10,251 nucleotides of DNA from Acidicaldus organivorans. Lineage in GTDB: Bacteria; Pseudomonadota; Alphaproteobacteria; Acetobacterales; Acetobacteraceae. Each line of letters begins with the position of its first letter. The stretch's first letter is position 1. Position numbers and translations under genes: made by a program. Under the pieces are notes generated by a model that was not told the origin of the DNA, made no database searches, and saw only the letters and a program-made list of their open reading frames with translations. This document shows, one piece after another, positions 5,223 to 10,251 of the stretch. The DNA lies in the NCBI GenBank assembly GCA_000759655.1, contig KN173939.1, positions 16,948-27,198 on the forward strand, written 5' to 3'.

Positions 5223-7424
5223 TTACCCTTCGTTCTGGCCCATCTGCGCGTTGCGAAGCTCGATCAGCGCATCACCGATCACCACCCCCTCCGCCAGCGC
5301 GAAGACGGGGTTGAGATCGAGCGCAACCAACCTTGGCCCGAGCGCCGCGCCGAGCGCCGAGACCTTGGCGAGCAGCAGGGCGAACGCCTCGATGTCCGCC
5401 TTCGGCCGGCCCCGCGCGCCCTCGAGCAGACGCGCGCCGCGACTCTTATGGATCATATCTTTCGCCACGTCGATGCCAAAGGGGCAGCGATGGAGGATCA
5501 CGTCGTCGAACAGTTCGACGAAGATCCCGCCCAGGCCGAAGGCGGCGACGGGGCCGAAGACCGGGTCGTAATGGAGCCCGATCAGGCACTCGACGCCGCC
5601 CTCCACCATCCGCTCGAGGAGCATCCCGGCCCGGCGCGCCTCGGGCCGGTGCGTGGCCAGGCGCCGTTCGAGCTCATCGAAAGCGGCGGCGACGGCTTCT
5701 TCGTCGCCAAGGCCGAGCCGCACCCCGCCGATATCGCTCTTGTGGGGGAGATCGGGGGAGAGAAGCTTGAGCACGAGCGGAAAGCCAAGCCGCCGTGCCG
5801 CCGCGACCGCCTCCGCGGCGCTCCACACCCGCTCCCCCGGCGGGACGGGAAAGCCCAATGCGGCGAGGAAATCCTTGGCCTCCTTTTCGTCGGCGAGGGA
5901 GGCGGGACGTGTGAAAGGGGGAAGCGCGGGCGGTGGGGCGCGTTCGGGGGCAGTGAAGGCAGCGCCAAGCCGTCCCATCGCCGCGATCGCCGCAACCGCG
6001 CGGGCCGGATCCTCGAAGACGAGGAAGCCCTCCGCCTCATAGGCGCGGGTGAGCTCGCGATCGGCGATGACGGAAAGAACGGCGAGCATGTCGGGATGTT
6101 TGCGCCGCACCGGGGCGAGCTCGGCGCGGAGATGGGGCGCGATCGAGGCCGCCCCACCGGTCTGGGAGAAAAAGGCGAGCAGCGCCTCATATCCCGCCCC
6201 CGCGACCGCTTCGGCGAAACGCCCGATCAGGGCCGGCTCGTTGAAGACCTGCGCGGTGCAATCGACCGGATTGCGCGGGGCGGAGAACGGCACCAGGGCC
6301 TTGAGGGCGGCCTGCGCCTCTTCAGGCAACGGCGGCATGGCAAGCCCCAACTCGGCGGCATAGTCGCTGATCATCACCCCGGCCCCGCCGCTTACCGTGA
6401 TCACCCCGAGCCGGGGACGCGGCGGGTAGAGGCGGGCGGTCGCCGCATAGGCAAAATCGAGCATCTCTTCGGTGGTGCGCACCCGGAGCACGCCGGACGC
6501 CTCGAGCACCGAGTCCATCACCCGGTCATCGCCGGCGAGCGAGGCCGTGTGGCTACGCGCCGCTTCTGCCCCGAGCGCGCTCCGCCCCACCTTCATCATG
6601 ATCACCGGCTGGCGCGCCGCCCGCGCCGCCTCGAGCGCGGCGAGGAAGCGGCGCGGCGCATTGATCCCTTCGGCATAGGCGACGATGACGTCGATTTCGG
6701 GATCGGCGGCGAGCCAGCCGATGACGTCGCCGATGGTGACATCCGCCTCGTTGCCGGTGGTCACGCAAAGCGGCGTGCCGAGGCCCCGGTTGCGGGCGAT
6801 GGTGAAGATATGGGTCCCGAACGCCCCCGATTGGCTCACGATGCCGATTCGCCCCGGCAGCGGATAGCCGGTCTCGAGCGAGGAGGAGAAGGTCGGGTAA
6901 AACCCGATCCGGTCATTGAACAGGCCGAGGCAATTGGGCCCGAGGAGCCGCATGCCGTGCCGCCTGGCTGCCGCGGCGAGCGCTTCCTGCGCCTTTGCTC
7001 CCGCCGCATCGACCTCGGCGAAGCCCGCGCTCAGCACGATGACCCCGCGCGTCCCGCGCGCCCCGAGCGCCTCGACGTTTTCGAGGACGTGTGGGGCGGG
7101 CACGGCGATGATGGCGACGTCGGGGACTTCGGGAAGGGCGTCGATGCTGGGGAAAGCCGCGAGTTCCTGGACGGTGCGGCGCTTGGGATTGACCGGATAG
7201 ATCGGTCCCCGAAAGCCGCGCGCTTTCATGTAGGCGAGGGGGCGGCCGCCGATGCGGGTGGGATCGTCCGAGGCGCCGATGATCGCGACCGAGCGGGGCG
7301 CGATCAGCGGGGTGAGCGAGGCGAAGGCGTCCTGCGCTGAGGCGAAGGCACCCCAATCCCCATTGCCCTGATCCCCATTACCCTGATTCTCATTGCCATC
7401 CGGTTCGCAGCGATTGCCGCTCAT
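5223..7424 (-). CDS. NDP-forming acyl-CoA synthetase (acetate--CoA ligase, ADP-forming, family)
   Basis: This protein, 733 residues from the chosen start, carries alpha and beta halves of an ADP-forming acyl-CoA synthetase in one chain. It should make an acyl-CoA from acid, CoA and ATP through a phosphohistidine, releasing ADP rather than AMP. In order: CoA-binding Rossmann domain (SVAIIGAS at 45-52, GPNCLG at 162-167), succinyl-CoA-ligase-like domains with SQSGAFG (197-203) and the catalytic-His motif ARSHTASLAGDD (H292), then a C-terminal ATP-grasp domain (about 520-725) with PHKSDIGGV, the second conserved His of the family. It heads the leftward operon and probably activates its acid substrate. 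The start is uncertain: ATGs at 7424, 7442 and 7499 are in frame. 7424 has GAGG 5 bp upstream; 7442 has purines too close; 7499 has no clear site. All leave an N-terminal leader that includes three pentapeptide repeats (GNENQ, GNGDQ, GNGDW) and precedes any family homology. Confidence 0.92.
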   Translation of the reverse strand: MSGNRCEPDGNENQGNGDQGNGDWGAFASAQDAFASLTPLIAPRSVAIIGASDDPTRIGGRPLAYMKARGFRGPIYPVNPKRRTVQELAAFPSIDALPEVPDVAIIAVPAPHVLENVEALGARGTRGVIVLSAGFAEVDAAGAKAQEALAAAARRHGMRLLGPNCLGLFNDRIGFYPTFSSSLETGYPLPGRIGIVSQSGAFGTHIFTIARNRGLGTPLCVTTGNEADVTIGDVIGWLAADPEIDVIVAYAEGINAPRRFLAALEAARAARQPVIMMKVGRSALGAEAARSHTASLAGDDRVMDSVLEASGVLRVRTTEEMLDFAYAATARLYPPRPRLGVITVSGGAGVMISDYAAELGLAMPPLPEEAQAALKALVPFSAPRNPVDCTAQVFNEPALIGRFAEAVAGAGYEALLAFFSQTGGAASIAPHLRAELAPVRRKHPDMLAVLSVIADRELTRAYEAEGFLVFEDPARAVAAIAAMGRLGAAFTAPERAPPPALPPFTRPASLADEKEAKDFLAALGFPVPPGERVWSAAEAVAAARRLGFPLVLKLLSPDLPHKSDIGGVRLGLGDEEAVAAAFDELERRLATHRPEARRAGMLLERMVEGGVECLIGLHYDPVFGPVAAFGLGGIFVELFDDVILHRCPFGIDVAKDMIHKSRGARLLEGARGRPKADIEAFALLLAKVSALGAALGPRLVALDLNPVFALAEGVVIGDALIELRNAQMGQNEG
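7354..7398. repeat. 15-bp tandem repeat in the synthetase N-terminal leader, three units
   Basis: The units on the + strand are CAATCCCCATTGCCC (7354-7368), TGATCCCCATTACCC (7369-7383) and TGATTCTCATTGCCA (7384-7398). Read leftward they encode Asn/Gly/Asp-rich pentapeptides just before the start of the CoA-binding domain, probably an unstructured leader. The A/T content is higher than in the surrounding gene. Confidence 0.8.
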
Positions 7425-7522
7425 TCCCCCCTCGCCCGTCATGTCCTCTCGGTCCGTTTCCTCTCGACGTTTTTCTCTCGCCTGCCTCCGCCCCTCCATT
7501 TGCCGGCGAAGGCAGCTTGCCT

Positions 7523-7528
7523 ACATAA
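7523..7528 (-). promoter_or_regulatory. Possible -10 element for the leftward operon
   Basis: Read leftward, TTATGT stands out as an A/T-rich hexamer in a GC-rich spacer. The hexamer 16 bp upstream is TTCCGG, a poor -35. If used, transcription would begin near 7516, giving a 5' leader of about 90 bases to the ATG at 7424, or about 17 to the ATG at 7499. This is a weak assignment. Confidence 0.2.
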
Positions 7529-7622
7529 CCCCCTGGCGCCCGCGCCGGAACTGCCCTCGCCTCAACCCTGTCCCGCCACGCGGGGGGCGGTGGAAGGAAA
7601 GGAAAGGCCGGTCATCCCCCTC

Positions 7623-7667
7623 TTCCGTTGACGGGTTTTCCGTTGACAGGTTTTCCTTTGACGCGCG
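7623..7667. repeat. 15-bp tandem repeat with TTGAC cores upstream of the CNNM gene
   Basis: The units on the + strand are TTCCGTTGACGGGTT (7623-7637), TTCCGTTGACAGGTT (7638-7652) and a diverged TTCCTTTGACGCGCG (7653-7667). The first two differ at one base. Each unit carries TTGAC, like a -35 box, and one is a perfect TTGACA (7643-7648), but no matching -10 is seen 16-18 bp on. The repeat lies before the preferred CNNM start, so it is probably non-coding. If translation began at the TTG at 7628, it would encode TGFPL repeats. Confidence 0.8.
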
Positions 7668-7693
7668 GCCCTTCATCGCCCAAGAGGCGGCTC

Positions 7694-8995
7694 ATGCGTG
7701 CCTTCGCCGAACTCGCCCTCATCCTGCTCCTGATCGGCCTCAACGGGCTCTTTGCGCTGAGCGAGCTCGCCCTCATCTCGGCGCGCCGGGCACGGCTCGC
7801 CGTCTTCGAACGCAAGGGTGACGCCCGCGCCCGGCTCGCGCGCGAACTCGCCGACGACCCGCAGCGTTTCCTCCCCGCCATCCAGGTCGGCATGACCCTC
7901 GTCGCCACCCTCACCGGATTTCTGAGCGGGGCGCGGCTCGCCCGCCATCTTGCCCTCTGGCTCGCCACCTTTCCCCCGCTGCGGACGAGCGCGGCGAGTC
8001 TCGCCGATATCGTGGTGGTGGCAGGGGTGACCTATCTCTCGCTCGTCTTCGGGGAACTGGTCCCCAAACAGCTCGCGCTCCGCCGCCCTGAGGCGACCGC
8101 GCTGATCGCGGCGCGCCCCATCGCCCTCTTCGCCCGCCTCGGTGCACCCATCGTCTGGCTGCTCAACCAGTCCTCGGCGCTCGCGCTCCGTCTGATGGGC
8201 CAGAAGGATCAGGGCGCTCCCTCCGTCACCGAGGACGAGCTCAAGGCGTTTCTGATGGAGGGGATCAAGGCCGGGGTGCTCGAGACCGAGGAGCACGAGA
8301 TGATCGGGCGCCTGCTCCGGCTCGCCGACAAGCCGGTCCGGGCGATCATGACGCCGCGCACCGAAATCGCCTGGATCGACCGCACCGATTCGCGGCGCGA
8401 CATCATCCAGGCGCTCAAATCCTCGCCCCATTCGCGGTTCGTGGTCTGCGACGGCTCGGTGGACAACGTGATCGGCATCGTCCAGACCAAGGAACTGCTC
8501 GACCGCCTGCTCGATGGCGGCGATCTCAATCTCGACGCGGTGCTCCGCCAGCCGATGGTCATCCCCGACCGGGTCTCTGCCCTCGATGCCCTGCTCCGCC
8601 TCAAATCCGACCCGCTCGGCATCGCCGTGGTGATCGACGAGTATGGGAGTTTCGAAGGGCTGGTGACGGCAACCGATCTTCTGGAGGCGATCGTCGGCGA
8701 TCTCGCCGAAAGCCACCCCGACACCCCGCCGCCGCCGCCCTCTTCCGATCCGGAGGTGCGCGAGCTCGACGGGCTCACCCCGATCGATGAGCTCAAGAGC
8801 CAGCTCGATCTCCCGCCCCTTCCCGCCGAGGGCAAGTATCACACCCTGGGCGGCCTTCTGCTCGCCCTGCTCCGCCGCGTGCCGCAAGTGGGCGATCGCA
8901 TCGTCTTCGGCGGCTGGCGCTTCGAGGTGCTCGCCATGGATGGCCGCCGCGTCGAGCGGGTGCGGGTGAGCCGCGAGCCGGTCGCGGTGAGCTGA
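7694..8995 (+). CDS. CNNM/CorC-HlyC family membrane protein with CBS pair
   Basis: This 433-residue inner-membrane protein has the standard three-part layout: an N-terminal DUF21/CNNM membrane domain (1-175) with helices near 4-24, 62-82, 106-122 and 140-160 and the signature VFGELVPKQLALRRPE (118-133); a CBS pair (about 215-275 and 278-338, including IMTPRTEI and VVIDEYGSFEGLVT), which in relatives binds adenine nucleotides; and a C-terminal CorC/HlyC domain (about 352-425). Bacterial relatives are tied to Mg2+ efflux, often coupled to Na+; the old haemolysin name is misleading. A proline run (345-349) links the CBS pair to the last domain. The ATG at 7694 is chosen because AAGAGG (7682-7687) lies 6 bp upstream and the first helix follows directly. 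A TTG at 7628 would add 22 residues made from the DNA repeat. It is followed 22 bp later by the phosphatase gene, likely co-transcribed. Confidence 0.93.
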   Translation: MRAFAELALILLLIGLNGLFALSELALISARRARLAVFERKGDARARLARELADDPQRFLPAIQVGMTLVATLTGFLSGARLARHLALWLATFPPLRTSAASLADIVVVAGVTYLSLVFGELVPKQLALRRPEATALIAARPIALFARLGAPIVWLLNQSSALALRLMGQKDQGAPSVTEDELKAFLMEGIKAGVLETEEHEMIGRLLRLADKPVRAIMTPRTEIAWIDRTDSRRDIIQALKSSPHSRFVVCDGSVDNVIGIVQTKELLDRLLDGGDLNLDAVLRQPMVIPDRVSALDALLRLKSDPLGIAVVIDEYGSFEGLVTATDLLEAIVGDLAESHPDTPPPPPSSDPEVRELDGLTPIDELKSQLDLPPLPAEGKYHTLGGLLLALLRRVPQVGDRIVFGGWRFEVLAMDGRRVERVRVSREPVAVS

Positions 8996-9017
8996 GCGGG
9001 GCGGGGAGCAGGGGCGG

Positions 9018-9695
9018 GTGGACAGCATCTTCCGCGGAAGCCTCGACGGGCGGCGCGGGCGCTGGCTCGCCTGGCTCGACAGTCTTTTCATCGACCACGC
9101 CCTTTTCCGCCTGGTCTGGACCAATCTGCACACGGTCCTCCCCGGCCGCCTCTACCGCTCGAACCACCCCACGCCTGGCCGGTTGGCGAGGCTCACCCGA
9201 CAGCTCGGCCTCAAGAGCGTGGTCAACCTGCGCGGGCCGACGCAAAGCGGCTCGGATGCGCTCTTGCGCGAGAGCGCGGGCCAGCTCGGCCTTGTCCTCC
9301 TCGATGCGCCACTTTCGAGCCGCAGTCCCGAACGCGAGGATCTCCTCCGTCTCATCCGCATCCTGCGCGAGGCCGAGGAGCCGGTCCTGCTCCATTGCAA
9401 ATCGGGCGCCGACCGCTCCGGCTTCGCCGCCGCCCTCTATCTGATCCTGCGCGAGGGAATGCCCGTCGCCCGCGCCCGCCACCAGCTCTCCTGGCGGTTC
9501 GGACATTGGCGAGGCGGGGCGAGCGGCATCCTCGATCTCATCCTCGAGCGCTACGCCGAGGAAGGGGAGGGACGGACCGATCTCGAAGCCTGGGTCGCTG
9601 CGCGCTACGACCGCCCCAGCTTCACCGCGCTCCAACAGGGGCGGAGCCGCCGCCTTTTGCGCCTCCTCGATGACCGCGTCTTGCGGCGGGAGTGA
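9018..9695 (+). CDS. Dual-specificity/tyrosine-type Cys-based phosphatase
   Basis: This 225-residue protein carries the Cys-based phosphatase signature HCKSGADRSG (126-135), with C127 the nucleophile and R133 the phosphate-binding arginine. D96 in LLDAPLSS, 31 residues before the Cys, is well placed as the general acid. Upstream, GRLYRSNHPTPGRLARL (43-59) and LGLKSVVNLRGP (63-74) are typical of bacterial DSP-like members, as is LSWRFGHWRGGASGILD (157-173) after the active site. There is no signal peptide or clear membrane helix, so it should be cytoplasmic. Substrates in this broad family include phosphoproteins, phosphoinositide-like lipids, phosphatidylglycerophosphate and phosphorylated sugars. 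Sitting just before a Kdo hydroxylase gene, it might act on an envelope lipid or sugar phosphate, but that is a guess. The start is a GTG with GGGGAG (9003-9008) 9 bp upstream, 22 bp after the CNNM stop; it has no in-frame ATG near the beginning. Confidence 0.9.
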   Translation: MDSIFRGSLDGRRGRWLAWLDSLFIDHALFRLVWTNLHTVLPGRLYRSNHPTPGRLARLTRQLGLKSVVNLRGPTQSGSDALLRESAGQLGLVLLDAPLSSRSPEREDLLRLIRILREAEEPVLLHCKSGADRSGFAAALYLILREGMPVARARHQLSWRFGHWRGGASGILDLILERYAEEGEGRTDLEAWVAARYDRPSFTALQQGRSRRLLRLLDDRVLRRE

Positions 9696-9711
9696 AACCT
9701 GCCTTTATACG
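9681..9711 (+). promoter_or_regulatory. Possible promoter for the Kdo hydroxylase gene
   Basis: TTGCGG (9681-9686) and the A/T-rich TTTATAC stretch (9704-9710) are separated by about 18 bp, a workable sigma70-like layout in a GC-rich genome. The -35 lies inside the end of the phosphatase gene. The match to consensus is partial, and read-through from the phosphatase gene is equally possible. Confidence 0.25.
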
Positions 9712-9737
9712 GGGCAGCACGGGTGGGACGCGACGGA

Positions 9738-9768
9738 TGATCTCGTGATCTGCAAGAGGTGATCTTGC
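9738..9768. repeat. Three TGATCT repeats and a small inverted repeat before the Kdo hydroxylase gene
   Basis: TGATCT occurs at 9738-9743, 9746-9751 and 9760-9765. Overlapping the last two is a perfect 6-bp inverted repeat, GCAAGA (9752-9757) and TCTTGC (9763-9768), with a 5-base loop. The cluster sits 19-49 bp before the start codon, just downstream of the possible promoter, so it could be a regulator site or an mRNA hairpin. It has no U-tract and is not a convincing terminator. Confidence 0.35.
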
Positions 9769-9786
9769 GCAGGGGGTGAAACTGCG

Positions 9787-10251
9787 ATGAGCGGAGCGGC
9801 ATCGGACGTGATCGAGATTTTCGAGGAACTCACCGAATGGGAGGGGGCGCATGGGGCGGCGGCGCGCGCCCGCGCTGCCGATGCTCTCGAAGACGGCAAG
9901 GTGCTGTTCTTCCCCAATCTCCCCTTCCGGCTGCTCCCCGGCGAGGAGGCGTTCCTCGACCCCGCCGTGGCCGATGGCAGCCGCAAGAACATCAGCTATG
10001 ACCCCGCGACCGGCAAGGTTGCCGCCACGTCGCTTTCCGGTGAGAAGGCCAAGGCGCTCGGCGCCATGCTTGAGCGCTTCGGCCGCGCCGCCGAAGCGCT
10101 CGTCCGTGGGCTCTTCCCTGAATATGCGCGGGGGCTCGAGCGGGCGCGGACCAGCTACCGCCCGGTCGAGATCTCCAACCGCCCCACCTCGCCGCGCCAT
10201 GACGACCGCCGCCTCCACGTCGACGCCTTCCCCACCCGCCCCATGCATGGG
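9787..10251 (+). CDS. kdoO: Kdo hydroxylase (Fe(II)/2-oxoglutarate dioxygenase), C-terminal part missing
   Basis: The first 155 residues are in the window; relatives are roughly 300 residues, so about half is present. KdoO enzymes hydroxylate the outer Kdo sugar of lipopolysaccharide at C-3 to give Ko, using Fe(II), 2-oxoglutarate and O2, in the cytoplasm or at the inner membrane face. Recognition rests on the N-terminal EDGKVLFFPNLPFRLLPGEE (35-54), on EISNRPTSPRHDDRRLHVDA (128-147) and on FPTRPMHG (148-155), a strongly conserved block. H144 and D146 form the HxD iron-binding pair; the distal His must lie beyond the window. The ATG at 9787 follows a purine-rich AGGGGG (9771-9776) about 10 bp upstream, which is a rather long spacing. 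It lies 91 bp after the phosphatase stop and may have its own promoter. Its presence implies an LPS-bearing Gram-negative cell. Confidence 0.9.
   Translation, partial: MSGAASDVIEIFEELTEWEGAHGAAARARAADALEDGKVLFFPNLPFRLLPGEEAFLDPAVADGSRKNISYDPATGKVAATSLSGEKAKALGAMLERFGRAAEALVRGLFPEYARGLERARTSYRPVEISNRPTSPRHDDRRLHVDAFPTRPMHG

Larger units (their letters stand above)
7425..7693. other. Divergent intergenic region between the two transcription units
   Basis: This 269-bp spacer separates the leftward operon from the rightward CNNM gene and must hold promoters for both, if each has its own. No gene is seen in it, although the leftward synthetase could start as early as 7499. It contains a purine run on the + strand (7592-7607, GGAAGGAAAGGAAAGG), GC-rich inverted repeats around 7534-7545 (GGCGC-CC-GCGCC), and a 15-bp tandem repeat at 7623-7667. 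No promoter with two good boxes could be picked by eye for the rightward gene. Confidence 0.6.

Noticed and set aside
5184..7340. Long + strand open frame of 718 codons opposite the acyl-CoA synthetase gene
   Set aside because: It is an antisense shadow of a protein with clear domains and catalytic motifs, and has no recognisable domain itself.
7673..9133. - strand open frame of 486 codons opposite the CNNM gene
   Set aside because: The + strand protein has membrane, CBS and CorC/HlyC domains; the antisense frame is charged, low-complexity and spans two + strand genes.
9752..9768. Inverted repeat as a terminator after the phosphatase gene
   Set aside because: The stem is only 6 bp and no T-rich tract follows; it sits close to the next start codon, so a leader structure or binding site is more likely.
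9622..10248. - strand open frame opposite the Kdo hydroxylase gene
   Set aside because: The + strand frame carries the conserved HVDAFPTRPMHG block; the antisense frame has no recognisable motif.

Overview
This window comes from a very GC-rich Gram-negative bacterium, most likely an alphaproteobacterium of the Rhodospirillales/Acetobacteraceae type. That guess rests on the base composition, strong third-position G/C bias, tight operons with GAGG-type ribosome binding sites, and a Kdo hydroxylase gene, which implies lipopolysaccharide. It is inferred from protein character only; no rRNA or other taxonomic marker is present.

Positions 1-7424 hold one long leftward operon of seven genes for acyl-CoA metabolism. 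In order of transcription they are: a one-piece NDP-forming acyl-CoA synthetase (5223-7424); a double-hotdog MaoC-type (R)-enoyl-CoA hydratase (4358-5212); CoA-transferase subunits A (3681-4361) and B (3003-3668); a FadE27-like acyl-CoA dehydrogenase (1854-2969); a FadE26-like acyl-CoA dehydrogenase (665-1840); and a DMT/EamA-family membrane transporter that runs off the left edge (1-687). Gaps are 10-33 bp, and two junctions overlap (4 bp and 23 bp). Together these genes could activate a carboxylic acid to its CoA thioester, dehydrogenate it, hydrate the enoyl-CoA and move CoA between acids. No 3-hydroxyacyl-CoA dehydrogenase or thiolase is visible; they may lie beyond the left edge or elsewhere. 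The two dehydrogenases look like the two halves of an alpha2-beta2 enzyme, and only one of them has a convincing catalytic glutamate.

Positions 7425-7693 form the divergent spacer between the leftward operon and the rightward genes. It carries a purine-rich run, a 15-bp tandem repeat with three TTGAC cores, and a weak leftward -10-like element.

Positions 7694-10251 hold three rightward envelope-related genes: a CNNM/CorC-HlyC membrane protein with a CBS pair (7694-8995), a Cys-based dual-specificity-type phosphatase (9018-9695), and the first 155 codons of a Kdo hydroxylase (9787 to the right edge). The 91-bp gap before the last gene has a possible promoter, three TGATCT repeats and a small inverted repeat.

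A recurring oddity is that 15-bp tandem repeats occur at three unrelated places (2329-2388, 7354-7398, 7623-7667). Two of them lie inside genes and add pentapeptide repeats to the proteins. No mobile element, CRISPR array, tRNA or rRNA was seen, and no radically new system is evident. The best leads are the paired dehydrogenase operon and the phosphatase-Kdo hydroxylase neighbourhood.
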